Source: Allomuricauda sp. M10
Lineage (GTDB): Bacteria; Bacteroidota; Bacteroidia; Flavobacteriales; Flavobacteriaceae
Assembly (NCBI RefSeq): GCF_020782875.1
Contig: NZ_JAJGBN010000003.1
Coordinates: 248,001 to 312,000, forward strand
Reading direction: 5' to 3'
Length of the DNA: 64,000 nucleotides
Made by a program: the position numbers and the translations under genes. The stretch's first letter is position 1; each line of letters starts with the position of its first letter. The notes beneath the pieces were generated by a model. It made no database searches, had not been told where the DNA came from, and saw only the letters and a program-made list of their open reading frames with translations. Shown one piece after another: positions 18,076 to 27,499 of this stretch.

Positions 18076-19068
18076 ATGCCAAAGAAATTCGGTTTATCGA
18101 TATATAGGATTACGCTTTTGATGCTTTTGTTGGGTGTTGGTTTGCTCCATGCCCAAAAAGAGCCACAATACACCCAGTATATGTACAACATCGGGAGCTT
18201 TAACCCTGCTTATGTGGGCACTGTGGAAAGTCCAGAGATCATAGGGCTATATAGGGCACAATGGGTGGATATCGAAGGGGCTCCGACCACCATTCGAGCT
18301 GGGGCCAACATTCCCTTTAAAAATGAAAAAATGGGATTGGGGGTAAACATCATAAGTGATCAATTGGGTCCATCTACCCAAACCTATTTTGATGTGGCCT
18401 ATTCCTATCAGATACAACTTTCCAATGACACCAAACTATCCTTTGGGTTGAATGCTGGCGGCTCTTCATTGAACATTGATTATTCCAAAGGCTCTTTTGA
18501 AGATCCCTCGGATCCATCATTGCTAGGGGATAAGTACAGCAATTTTTATCCGACTGTTGGGGCAGGATTGTTTCTCTACCATGAAGAGGATTGGTATCTG
18601 GGATTGTCCGTTCCCAACTTTTTGACCAGTACCTTGTATAATGATGAGGTTTCCACAATTGTGGAAGATAATATGCAGTTCAATGCCATTGGAGGATATG
18701 TATTCCAATTGGGGGACCGCACCAAGTTTAAACCCGCTTTTTTAGTCAACTATTTACAAGGAGCTCCGGTAACGGTAAACCTGTCGGCCAATTTTCAGTT
18801 TATTGATGCCCTGACCATTGGGGCCTCCTACCGATTTGACAACGCGGTGAGTGGTCTGGCGGGCTTCCAGATTTCCAATGGCATGTTCATTGGGTATTCC
18901 TATGATTACGCCATTAACGGACTTGGCGAATACAGTGGTGGCTCCCATGAGGCCATTTTAAAATTCTATATAGGTAGAGGTGGATTTGGTACTGGTAACA
19001 AAACGAAAAGCAATAACAAGGATTCTAAAAACAAAGGCAAACAGATTGATTCCCCAAGATTTTTCTAA
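18076..19068 (+). CDS. PorP/SprF family outer membrane protein, partner of the upstream adhesin
   Basis: 330 residues with a signal peptide (MLLLGVGLLHAQ). The mature protein starts with the diagnostic KEPQYTQYMYNIGSFNPAYVGTVES motif region of PorP/SprF, followed by an outer-membrane barrel of alternating strands. SprF of Flavobacterium johnsoniae is needed to secrete or anchor the adhesin SprB. The position three bases after the stop codon of the giant adhesin, and one base before the OmpA-like gene, strongly suggests the same role for this adhesin. The C-terminal tail is Lys/Asn/Ser-rich and looks unstructured. Confidence 0.94.
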   Translation: MPKKFGLSIYRITLLMLLLGVGLLHAQKEPQYTQYMYNIGSFNPAYVGTVESPEIIGLYRAQWVDIEGAPTTIRAGANIPFKNEKMGLGVNIISDQLGPSTQTYFDVAYSYQIQLSNDTKLSFGLNAGGSSLNIDYSKGSFEDPSDPSLLGDKYSNFYPTVGAGLFLYHEEDWYLGLSVPNFLTSTLYNDEVSTIVEDNMQFNAIGGYVFQLGDRTKFKPAFLVNYLQGAPVTVNLSANFQFIDALTIGASYRFDNAVSGLAGFQISNGMFIGYSYDYAINGLGEYSGGSHEAILKFYIGRGGFGTGNKTKSNNKDSKNKGKQIDSPRFF

Positions 19069-19069
19069 G

Positions 19070-21019
19070 ATGGTTCCAATAAAAAAAATAGGGTCGGTAC
19101 TTTTCATGTTCATGTTGGGCATGGTGTTTTGTGTTGCGCAAACCAAAAAGTCCAAAGGGGATCTGTTCTTTTTTCAATACGAATACCAAAAGGCCGTCAA
19201 TGCCTATGAAGAGCAATTGGCCAATGGTACGTTGACACCCAAACAATTTTTGAACCTGGCAGATGCCTATTTCCAGACGAATAATTTTGAGAAAGCCTCT
19301 GAGGCGTATCTCGATCTTTATAAGCGGGATACCCTAATGGATGGGCACCATTACAATAAAATGCTCCAGAGCTTTTCCAAAACAACTGACAAGGAGCGTA
19401 AAACAGCCTTTTTGGCAACCATGTCCAACGATTTTCCAAAGGAACTGATGGAGAACATGGATTTCAACAACCAAATGTTGCAAAGTGAATCGGCCAATAC
19501 AGGATTGGACTATGAAATATTCAATTTGGAAGGCAATAGTCCACAAACCGATTTTGCACCAGCTTTTTATAAGGGTATGCTTCTCTTTTCCAGCGGAAGA
19601 CAACAGAACAAAAAGGTGAAGTATGATCCAGGTAATGAGGGGTATTTCAATTTGTATGGGTCTACTTTGCAGCCCGATGGTCAGATTACCGCCATTCAAC
19701 CTTTTGAACAGGTGGCCAGTTCCAATTTTCATAAGGCCACGCCCTTTTATTCCAACAAATTGAACAGCGTGTTCTATGTGCTTTCCAATACCCAAAATGG
19801 GGAAATGACCTTTGATGACAATGGAAAAAATGCTTTGTCTATCGGAATGCAAACCATTGGGGGAGCATTTCAGTTGTTGTTGAAAGATTTGAGCACTTCC
19901 TTCTACTACCCATTTTATGATGATGCCAGCGGTAAGCTCTATTTTGCTGCGGATTTTGAAGATGGTTATGGAGGTACCGATATCTATTTTGTATATACCA
20001 CAAATGGTCAGGTCATGTCGGCTCCTATCAATTTAGGGCCAAGAATCAACTCTCCGGGGAACGAGATCGCCCCTTATATTTTTGAGGACAGCTTCTATTT
20101 TGCCTCTGATGTTTTTTACGGACTCGGCGGGATGGATATTTACAAGGCGAACATCGAAAAGGATGGTTTCGGGATACCCATCAACTTGGGAAATGGCATC
20201 AATACCGAATTTGATGATTTTGGCTTTGTGATCCGAAATGAGGGCGAAGGGCTGTTGGGCTATTTTGCTTCAAACCGAACAGGAGGAAAGGGCAAAGATG
20301 ATATCTACGGATTTAAAGTGGATGAAAAACCAGGCTTGAAGACGATTACCTTCAAGGGAAAGGTGGTAAAACCCTATGGTCGTGGTGAAGCTGTTGCCAA
20401 AGCCGTAGTGCGACTTAAGGATGCCAATGGTCAGTTGTTGTCCGAAACTTATTCCGATGAGGAAGGGAACTATCGTATGGAAATTCCATGGACCAATACC
20501 TTGGTTCTAGAAAGTACTGCAGACAGATATTCCACTTTCAAAAAACGGTTTGCCGAAGAAGATTTACAAGGACTGGCCGGCAGTGATGCCTACAATATTG
20601 AACTGTCATTGTATGATGATTTGGTTGAGGAAAAAGAAGGTCAAAAGGTGGTGAAGCTGGAAAAGTTTTATTTTGCCAACAGTGCTATCCAACTCACTCC
20701 TGAAATCGATGCGCAATTGGACAAGGTCGTGTCGTTCATAAAGGCTTTTCCAAGTGCCCAGCTTCGAATAGAGACCTATACCGATAGTAGGGGAGGTAGC
20801 AGTACCAATTTTACACTGACCCAAGGTCGTTCCGATGCCATTAAGCGGTATTTGGTGAGCAAAGGTGTGCCTGCTACCAGTATTTTGTATTCCATCGGTT
20901 ATGGGGAGGATAAAATATTGAACAACTGTACCAATGGGGTGTTCTGTATCGAAACCTTACATAAACAAAACCAACGATCGTTGGTGGTTGTGCTTAACGA
21001 TAATGTCCTTTTCGATTAG
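19070..21019 (+). CDS. OmpA family protein with TPR and PD40 propeller (SprE/PorE-like peptidoglycan anchor)
   Basis: 649 residues from the ATG at 19070, one base after the PorP/SprF stop. Signal peptide (LFMFMLGMVFCVAQ), N-terminal TPR-like helices (about 20-110), a WD40/PD40-like propeller (about 150-410, with FASDVFYGLGGMDIYK and FASNRTGGKGKDDIYGF), a carboxypeptidase-regulatory-like domain (about 425-500) and a C-terminal OmpA peptidoglycan-binding domain (IETYTDSRGGSSTNFTLTQGRS). Proteins of this order tie T9SS components to peptidoglycan. It completes the adhesin-SprF-OmpA operon. The stop lies one base from the stop of the convergent Nramp gene. Confidence 0.93.
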   Translation: MVPIKKIGSVLFMFMLGMVFCVAQTKKSKGDLFFFQYEYQKAVNAYEEQLANGTLTPKQFLNLADAYFQTNNFEKASEAYLDLYKRDTLMDGHHYNKMLQSFSKTTDKERKTAFLATMSNDFPKELMENMDFNNQMLQSESANTGLDYEIFNLEGNSPQTDFAPAFYKGMLLFSSGRQQNKKVKYDPGNEGYFNLYGSTLQPDGQITAIQPFEQVASSNFHKATPFYSNKLNSVFYVLSNTQNGEMTFDDNGKNALSIGMQTIGGAFQLLLKDLSTSFYYPFYDDASGKLYFAADFEDGYGGTDIYFVYTTNGQVMSAPINLGPRINSPGNEIAPYIFEDSFYFASDVFYGLGGMDIYKANIEKDGFGIPINLGNGINTEFDDFGFVIRNEGEGLLGYFASNRTGGKGKDDIYGFKVDEKPGLKTITFKGKVVKPYGRGEAVAKAVVRLKDANGQLLSETYSDEEGNYRMEIPWTNTLVLESTADRYSTFKKRFAEEDLQGLAGSDAYNIELSLYDDLVEEKEGQKVVKLEKFYFANSAIQLTPEIDAQLDKVVSFIKAFPSAQLRIETYTDSRGGSSTNFTLTQGRSDAIKRYLVSKGVPATSILYSIGYGEDKILNNCTNGVFCIETLHKQNQRSLVVVLNDNVLFD

Positions 21020-21020
21020 A

Positions 21021-22265
21021 TCAAACCAATAATACCCAACAATAGTAGAGCGCAAAAAGGGAAAGGAACACCATACCGGTATAGGTAAGGATCCGTAGTC
21101 CCAGTTTGGGTCTGTATTCCAAAGGAATGTCTTTGCCCATCACCGTTTTTAAGTTCATCCAACCCAATAAAGGGGCCAAAACAAAGGATACAAAAGTGGC
21201 CAAAGCTACCAGATTGCCCATGTTGGCACTGAACAGGGTAATCACCATCCAGTTGATCAAGGTCATTGCTATTACCGTTACGGCAAAAGCATTTTTGTTT
21301 TGAAAAAGGGATTGTTTGGGATATAATTTTTGAAGGATGTCCACACTTACCCTTGAGATGGCATCATGGGCCGTCATGCAGGTACTGAACATGGTGGCGA
21401 ATGCCGCTACGGCAATGAAAAAGTAGGCCCAATTGCCAATATGGGTAGTAAAAAGGTTCACCAACTGGTCCGCGAAGACCACGGAATTACCGCTCAATTC
21501 GGTTCCAGTGCCATAAAGGGTCATCCAACCGATAATCATGAAAAATACGGCCAATAGTGCTGTTAAAATGTAGCCAACATTGAATTCTTGGATAGCAATC
21601 TTCAAGGTAGGTTTGTTTTTCATGGTCTTCAAGTTCTCCATTCCCCACATGCTTACCCACCCCGAAGCTTCTACTGCGGTAGGCATCCATCCCACCAAAC
21701 CGATAAGGAAAAGTATGCCGGCACTGTTGAAAATTTCAGGACGTTGATAGGTTTCAGAACCGGGAACAGTTCCCTTTTGCAACACCATGATTGTGGTGAT
21801 CAATAAGGCAACAAATAGAATAGTGATAACAGCTTTCAACGATTCTTCCAAAAAGCGGTACTTCCCAACAATCAATAGCAAGCTGATGAAAATGAACAAT
21901 CCCAATGAAATGGTCCCGGCACTCATGCTGGTGATATGGAACAGGTTCATGAACAACCCAGCGGTGACCACGTAGAGCGCGGCCAAAATGGTAAAGGTGC
22001 TGATGAGCGTCACAAAAGCATAGATCCACAAATAGGTCTTGCCCATGTTCAGGTACCCTTGGATCAAACTTTTTTCGGTAACAGTGGTATATCGTATTCC
22101 GAACTCAAAAAAGGGATATTTGAACAGATTGGCCAAAAGGATCGGGATGACCATGATCCAACCATATTGTGCGCCTGCCTTGGTGGAGAGTACCAAATGT
22201 GAAGTACCAATGGCCATACTGGCAAAAAGTAGGCCAGGGCCGAGTGCTTTTATTAACGCTTTCAT
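21021..22265 (-). CDS. Nramp family divalent metal ion transporter
   Basis: 414 residues with about 11 hydrophobic membrane segments. The N-terminal LGPGLLFASMAIGTSHLV resembles the Nramp TM1 unwound segment (usual DPGN), but here it reads GTSH instead, as in a divergent Nramp-related branch of Bacteroidota. The TM6 metal-ligand motif MPH is not obvious; the corresponding region reads VGWMPTAVEASGW. The substrate could therefore differ from Mn/Fe, and Mg-type or other specificity is possible. It acts in the inner membrane. The gene is convergent with the OmpA-like gene and is followed upstream by an S9 peptidase on the same strand. Confidence 0.8.
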   Translation of the reverse strand: MKALIKALGPGLLFASMAIGTSHLVLSTKAGAQYGWIMVIPILLANLFKYPFFEFGIRYTTVTEKSLIQGYLNMGKTYLWIYAFVTLISTFTILAALYVVTAGLFMNLFHITSMSAGTISLGLFIFISLLLIVGKYRFLEESLKAVITILFVALLITTIMVLQKGTVPGSETYQRPEIFNSAGILFLIGLVGWMPTAVEASGWVSMWGMENLKTMKNKPTLKIAIQEFNVGYILTALLAVFFMIIGWMTLYGTGTELSGNSVVFADQLVNLFTTHIGNWAYFFIAVAAFATMFSTCMTAHDAISRVSVDILQKLYPKQSLFQNKNAFAVTVIAMTLINWMVITLFSANMGNLVALATFVSFVLAPLLGWMNLKTVMGKDIPLEYRPKLGLRILTYTGMVFLSLFALYYCWVLLV

Positions 22266-22345
22266 CCCGCTTGTTTGTTAATTTTCAAGCGGGAAGATAT
22301 GTTTTTTTGTTCAAATTCCAGAAGCAGCTATCCTTGTCGACGGAA

Positions 22346-24721
22346 TTATTTTTTATCCAGAAGTGCTTCTTGAAATAGATTGAAAATCCGCGTGTATTCG
22401 TCGGTCCAGCTGCTGGGTTCCACAAAGCCATGTCGCTCCACGGGGTAAAGGGCCATTTCCCAATTTTCCTTGCCAAGTTCGATCAAGCGTTGGGAGAGTC
22501 TTACCATATCCTGAAAATGAACATTGTCATCCACCATGCCGTGAAGGATCAACAGTTTTCCTTTCAAACCATCCGCAAAATAGATGGGAGAGCTTTTTCT
22601 GTAAGCCAAACTATCCGTTGCAGGAGTGTTCAAAATACGGGCCGTATAGCCATGGTTGTAGGCGGCCCAGTCTCCAACGGAACGTATGGCCCCACCTGCA
22701 CTAAAAATTTCAGGGGCATTGAACATGCCCATCAACGTGATGAATCCGCCATAAGATCCTCCGTAAATTCCAATTTTGTCCGAATCAATACCGTATTTGT
22801 CCATCAGCATTTTAGCGCCATCCACTTGATCGGAAAGATCTTTTCCGCCCATATGGCGGTAGATTCCGGTACGCCAATCACGGCCATAGCCCGCACTTCC
22901 TCGGTAATCGATATCCAATACGGTATACCCATTGTCCACCAAAAGGTTGTGGAACATATATTCCCTAAAATAGGAACTCCACCATTTGTGGGCATTTTGA
23001 AGATAACCTGCTCCATGCACAAAGATAACAGCTGCTTTATTCTTTACGGATGATTCAGGTTGATATAGCCTAGCATACACTTCAGCTCCATCCTCTGCCT
23101 TGAAGGTGATGATTTCAGGGTCCTTCCAATTGTATGCCTCAAATTCCTTGGTACTGGAATGGGTCAATTGTACGGCCTTAGTTTCTGTTTTGGCATACAA
23201 AGGGTTTTGCTGTAGGTACAGTTCCGTGGGTTTGTTGGAATAGGAATACAGAATGGCCATCTGTTTTTCATCAGGAGAAAGCGCCACATCGTTACTACCG
23301 ACCATGTTTGTCAACTGTTCCCATTTGCCGCCTTTTAAAGGCATGGAATAAAACTGTCGGTCCCCGGGATGGGTTTTGTTGGAACCAAAATACCATCGGG
23401 TTTCATCCTTGGAAATAAAGGGGTCATAAACTTCAAACTCCCCGGAAGTCAAAGCCTTTGCTTTCTTGGAATTGATGTCCATGCTATACAAATGGGCATA
23501 TCCCGTTTTTTCGGACATGAACCAAAATTCTTTGTCATTGGGCATCCAGCCTAGGGAACCGCCTCCCCATCCGCCAATGCCAGGCCCAGCAATCCAGGCC
23601 TCATCGTGTTGGCGGTCCAATTGTTCCACTTTGCCCGTTTCTGGGTCGAGAAGAACGATCCATCGGTCTTTGTAATCGTTGGCTTGAATGTCCAAAATAG
23701 CCTTGGTGCCATCGGAGTTCCATGTGGGTCCATTGATGAAACCGATTCGGTTTTCATTATTATAGGCCTTGTCTGGATAATCCTTGGTGTATTCTGGCAC
23801 ATAATCCAGTCCCTCCAAATTGTCCAAGGTCACCGCGTAACTTTCCCGTTTGGCCAAATTATACACGAACATTTCATATTTGGTAGGTTCGTCCCCAACT
23901 TTGGAGCGGGTATTTTGGTCTTCGGTATAACCCGATTCGGTTACGTAATGGGGTACAATGGTCCCTTTGGTCTTGGGTCTGTCCACCAAAACGTAAGTGA
24001 TATACTTCCCGGATGGGGCTATTTCTAGACCCATAACTGATTTGCTTCCTGTTTCAAGTACCAAAGGTTCGAGTGCCTCTAATTTTTTGTTGATGGCCTC
24101 ACCGGCATCTTTTTTGGCTTTTCGTTCGCTCAACACATCAAAAAGGCCCAATTGGTCTTGGTACAGAAATTCATCCTTCGAATCCCGTTTTTCTTCTTTG
24201 TCCTTCGCCTTTACAAAATGGGTCATTTGCTCTGTGGTTCCGGTTGCCATGTCCCAAACATAAAGCTCATCGTCTTTGGTATAGGCAATCGCCTTTCCAT
24301 TGTTGGTGAAATGGGGACTGTTTTCCCTTTCCTGGGTTTTGGTGATGGGAGTGGATTTGTAGGTGGCCACATCCAACAGGAAAATATCACCATTTTTGGC
24401 ATATAGGGCCTTGGTCTTTTGTTTGTTGTAGTTTAGTCTGGAAGACGGTAATGCATTTGCTGTCAAAAAACCCATCTTGTTGGTTTCCTTTTTACTGATG
24501 GAATACGCAAATAGCGAATCGGCCATGGCACCATCAGGGTTCCAGTCAAAATAAAGGGTGCTGCCATTGCTGGACCAATAGTGGTTAGAGGGTAGGTGAC
24601 CCACAAAGTCATCCCCTTGCATGATGTCCTTGATCTTTAGGGTTGAATTATTGCCTTTTTGGGCTATTAAACCATTGAATGTCAGTAAAAAAAGAGCGAT
24701 TAGAGTAAGATGTTTTCCCAT
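22346..24721 (-). CDS. S9 family peptidase (DPP IV/prolyl oligopeptidase type), exported
   Basis: 791 residues from the ATG at 24721, which starts a clear signal peptide (MGKHLTLIALFLLTFNGLIA, then Q). The frame continues open upstream, but that extension contains no signal and is AT-rich leader. An eight-bladed propeller (DPPIV_N/WD40-like, about 60-520) precedes an alpha/beta hydrolase domain with nucleophile Ser656 in GGSYGG, acid Asp in HGMVDDNVHF, and His in VERHGF. It cleaves dipeptides or short peptides in the periplasm. It shares a strand and short spacing with the Nramp gene but with no obvious link. A 267-bp divergent leader to the GMC gene shows no clear promoter match. Confidence 0.93.
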   Translation of the reverse strand: MGKHLTLIALFLLTFNGLIAQKGNNSTLKIKDIMQGDDFVGHLPSNHYWSSNGSTLYFDWNPDGAMADSLFAYSISKKETNKMGFLTANALPSSRLNYNKQKTKALYAKNGDIFLLDVATYKSTPITKTQERENSPHFTNNGKAIAYTKDDELYVWDMATGTTEQMTHFVKAKDKEEKRDSKDEFLYQDQLGLFDVLSERKAKKDAGEAINKKLEALEPLVLETGSKSVMGLEIAPSGKYITYVLVDRPKTKGTIVPHYVTESGYTEDQNTRSKVGDEPTKYEMFVYNLAKRESYAVTLDNLEGLDYVPEYTKDYPDKAYNNENRIGFINGPTWNSDGTKAILDIQANDYKDRWIVLLDPETGKVEQLDRQHDEAWIAGPGIGGWGGGSLGWMPNDKEFWFMSEKTGYAHLYSMDINSKKAKALTSGEFEVYDPFISKDETRWYFGSNKTHPGDRQFYSMPLKGGKWEQLTNMVGSNDVALSPDEKQMAILYSYSNKPTELYLQQNPLYAKTETKAVQLTHSSTKEFEAYNWKDPEIITFKAEDGAEVYARLYQPESSVKNKAAVIFVHGAGYLQNAHKWWSSYFREYMFHNLLVDNGYTVLDIDYRGSAGYGRDWRTGIYRHMGGKDLSDQVDGAKMLMDKYGIDSDKIGIYGGSYGGFITLMGMFNAPEIFSAGGAIRSVGDWAAYNHGYTARILNTPATDSLAYRKSSPIYFADGLKGKLLILHGMVDDNVHFQDMVRLSQRLIELGKENWEMALYPVERHGFVEPSSWTDEYTRIFNLFQEALLDKK

Positions 24722-24988
24722 TTCGGAATAAAGGTTTAAAGTTGGTTTGATTCCTGTATTTTCAAATATCGTGTATTTTGACGAGTTGCACCTGCATTGG
24801 GTTTGTTCAAATTTTGTTAAATGAAAAATTGAGGGAAGGTTTCTTTTTTTGTTCATTTTAAAAGTATCTTTAAAACCTACAAGGTTCTTTCGTTCCTTGT
24901 TTTTGGAGGAGTTGCAAATTGATTTCTTCAAACTGAAACATTTAACTTGCTATCAAATAACTACTTACAAATAAAACCAGATTAGCCA

Positions 24989-26713
24989 ATGCAGATTATT
25001 GAAAATTCCACTGTTTACGATGCCATCATCGTGGGATCGGGAGCAGGGGGCGGGATGGCCACCAAGGTGCTGTCCGAGGCAGGCCTGAAGGTCGCCGTTG
25101 TAGAGGCCGGGCCCTTTTTTGACCCCGCCCTTCCAGAGCACCAGACCCAATTGAAATGGCCTTACGAAAGTCCAAGGAGAGGTGCCAGTACCCGTTTTAG
25201 ACCCTTTGGGGATTTTGATGCCGCCTATGGGGGCTGGGACATTGAAGGTGAGCCTTACACCCAAAAGGACGGCACGCAGTTTGAATGGTTCCGATCCCGA
25301 ATGCTTGGGGGTAGGACCAACCACTGGGGAAGGATTTCCCTGCGTTTCGGTCCAAAGGACTTCAAGCACAAAGATGTGGATGGACACGGTGATAACTGGC
25401 CCATCAGCTATGACGATATTAAACCATACTATGATAAGGTGGACAAATTGATCGGGGTTTTCGGAACCAATGAAGGACTTCCGAACGATCCCGATGGTTT
25501 CTTCTTGCCACCACCAAAACCAAGGTTGCACGAGTTGTTCTACATCAAGGGAGCAAGAAAGAGCAACATTCCGGTATATCCATCAAGGCTTTCCATGTTG
25601 ACCAAAAAGCTGAACGATTACCGCGGCGTTTGTTTTTATTGCGGACAGTGTAACCGTGCCTGTCAGGTGTACGCCGATTTCTCCGCTGGGACCTGTTTGA
25701 TATTCCCTGCCCAAAAGAATGGTGGTCAGGTGGATCTTTTTGTGAACTGCATGGTTCGTGAAGTTACCACAGATGCCGAAGGAAAGGCAACAGGGGTGTC
25801 CTACATCAACAAGGAAGATAGAAAAGAATACAAATTGAAGGGGAAAGTAGTGGTACTTGGTGCCTCTGCCTGTAGTTCCGCTAGGATCCTATTGAATTCC
25901 AAAAGCAAGCAGCACCCCAACGGATTGGGGAACAGCAGTGATGTGGTTGGGAAATACCTCCACGATTCCACTGGGGCTGACCGCGCTGGTTTTATCCCAG
26001 ATTTGATGAACCGAAAAGTATCCTACAACGAGGATGGGGTAGGTGGAATGCACGTGTACTCCCCTTGGTGGGGCGACAATTCCAAACTGGATTTCCCACG
26101 GGGTTACCATATTGAGGTATGGGGCGGTATGGGCATGCCAAGCTACGGCTTCGGATTCAATGCAAACGAGTTCAACCAATTCTTCGGCACCAAGGTGGGA
26201 GGTTATGGTGATGTGCTGAGAAGTGATGCCAAGAAATATTACGGGGCCGTGGTAGGTATGGCCGGTCGTGGGGAATCCATTGCGAGAAAGGAAAACTACT
26301 GCGAGATCGACCCGACCACCGTGGATGAATTCGGTATCCCGGTATTGCGTTTCCATTACAAGTGGTCGCAGTACGAGATCAACCAGGCCAAGCACATGCA
26401 GGATACCTTTGAGGAGATCCTGATCAACATGGGTGGCGAGCCATTGGGTAAGAAACCGGGCAAGGATACCAATTACGGCCTTCATAACCCAGGGAACATC
26501 ATCCACGAAGTGGGCACCACCCGAATGGGTGACGATCCCAAGACTTCGGTGACCAACAAATACCAACAGTTGCACGATGTGGACAACGTATTTGTGGTAG
26601 ATGCAGGACCATTCGTTTCGCAGGCGGACAAGAACTGTACATGGACCATTTTGGCCCTTTCCATGCGGGCCTCCGAGTATATCGTTGACCAGTTGAAACA
26701 ACAAAACATATAA
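24989..26713 (+). CDS. GMC family FAD-dependent oxidoreductase (gluconate/sugar dehydrogenase type catalytic subunit)
   Basis: 574 residues. FAD-binding Rossmann motif near the N-terminus (DAIIVGSGAGGGMATKVLSE), the second GMC motif MLGGRTNHWGR, and the C-terminal active-site region HEVGTTRMGDD plus the closing VDAGPFVSQADKNCTWTILAL. Four cysteines form C215-x2-C218-x2-C221-x3-C225 (VCFYCGQCNRAC), at about the place where FAD-glucose dehydrogenases carry a [3Fe-4S] cluster. There is no signal peptide; the next gene encodes a Tat-type small subunit three bases on, which suggests that the pair is exported together. The substrate (polyol, sugar or sugar acid) cannot be told from sequence, and no cytochrome c subunit lies nearby. 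Confidence 0.93.
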   Translation: MQIIENSTVYDAIIVGSGAGGGMATKVLSEAGLKVAVVEAGPFFDPALPEHQTQLKWPYESPRRGASTRFRPFGDFDAAYGGWDIEGEPYTQKDGTQFEWFRSRMLGGRTNHWGRISLRFGPKDFKHKDVDGHGDNWPISYDDIKPYYDKVDKLIGVFGTNEGLPNDPDGFFLPPPKPRLHELFYIKGARKSNIPVYPSRLSMLTKKLNDYRGVCFYCGQCNRACQVYADFSAGTCLIFPAQKNGGQVDLFVNCMVREVTTDAEGKATGVSYINKEDRKEYKLKGKVVVLGASACSSARILLNSKSKQHPNGLGNSSDVVGKYLHDSTGADRAGFIPDLMNRKVSYNEDGVGGMHVYSPWWGDNSKLDFPRGYHIEVWGGMGMPSYGFGFNANEFNQFFGTKVGGYGDVLRSDAKKYYGAVVGMAGRGESIARKENYCEIDPTTVDEFGIPVLRFHYKWSQYEINQAKHMQDTFEEILINMGGEPLGKKPGKDTNYGLHNPGNIIHEVGTTRMGDDPKTSVTNKYQQLHDVDNVFVVDAGPFVSQADKNCTWTILALSMRASEYIVDQLKQQNI

Positions 26714-26716
26714 GTG

Positions 26717-27427
26717 ATGGATAGGAGAAAGAGTTTAAAATCGATCGTATTAGGTTCTGTTGCCGGTGGATTGGCACTGCATGGGTGCAAGCCCAGTGCC
26801 GAGACCGAGGAATTGGTAGAATCCCCGAAAATAACCTATCCGGGCAGGGTTCCCTTGGAAGAGGAACTGATTGCCGAATTGCAGGCAGAAGAATTCCTGA
26901 ACCCACACGAAGTGGCCACCCTGACCATTTTGTGCGACCTTATTTTACCGGGTAGCGAAGAGTTCAAGGCGGCCAGTGATGCCGATGTGGTGGGGTTCAT
27001 TGAGTTCATGGCAAAGGACAATCCACGTTACCAGCCCGATCTGCGTGGCGGGCTGATGTGGTTGGACCACAAGTGCAATACGGAATTCGCCAAAGAGTTC
27101 AAGGACTGTACCGTGGAACAGCAAAAGAGCATTTTGGACCCAATTGCCTTTTACGACCCTGAGATTCCAGGAAATGAGAGACCTTTTGAGGTGAACTTCT
27201 TTTCGTTGGTAAGGAACTTGACCATGACCGGTTTTTATACCACCAAGATCGGGATTGAGGAGATCGGATACAAGGGTAACATGCCCAATGTTTGGGACGG
27301 GGTACCAGATGATGTCTTGGCCCAACATGGTGTTGCCTATGAGGAAGAATGGTTGGCCAAGTGTGTGGACCAGAGCAAACGTGGCATAAAAGCCGAATGG
27401 GACGAAAACGGGAATTTGATCACCTAG
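26717..27427 (+). CDS. gluconate 2-dehydrogenase subunit 3 family protein (Tat-exported small subunit)
   Basis: 236 residues from the ATG at 26717; the GTG at 26714 is less likely. The N-terminus MDRRKSLKSIVLGSVAGG has a twin-arginine followed by a hydrophobic stretch, then A-L-H-G-C as a possible lipobox. The mature part has the PF13618 pattern (LTILCDLILPG near residue 75, DKG-like conserved Asp residues, and F-x-x-VRNLTMTGFYTTKIGIEEIGYKGN near 160-190). In FAD-glucose and gluconate dehydrogenases this subunit carries the signal for the cofactor-loaded large subunit. It directly follows the GMC gene, and the operon ends at a strong terminator. Confidence 0.92.
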   Translation: MDRRKSLKSIVLGSVAGGLALHGCKPSAETEELVESPKITYPGRVPLEEELIAELQAEEFLNPHEVATLTILCDLILPGSEEFKAASDADVVGFIEFMAKDNPRYQPDLRGGLMWLDHKCNTEFAKEFKDCTVEQQKSILDPIAFYDPEIPGNERPFEVNFFSLVRNLTMTGFYTTKIGIEEIGYKGNMPNVWDGVPDDVLAQHGVAYEEEWLAKCVDQSKRGIKAEWDENGNLIT

Positions 27428-27447
27428 GTGATGTTGATCATAAAATA

Positions 27448-27480
27448 AAAGGGCCGATACTTTAGTATCGGCCTTTTTTG
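27448..27480. terminator. bidirectional terminator between the GMC operon and the collagen-like operon
   Basis: Perfect 9-bp stem GGCCGATAC / GTATCGGCC (27452-27460, 27465-27473) with a TTTA loop. Six T follow on the plus strand; on the minus strand the stem is followed by CTTTTATTTTA. It can end both the GMC operon and the convergent collagen-like operon. Confidence 0.93.
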
Positions 27481-27499
27481 TGTTGCATTATTGTATTGA

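Noticed and set aside
25889-26704. Open frame of 271 codons on the minus strand inside the GMC gene
   Set aside because: It lies fully opposite a well-conserved oxidoreductase, has no recognisable motif and a composition explained by the GMC codons; an antisense shadow.
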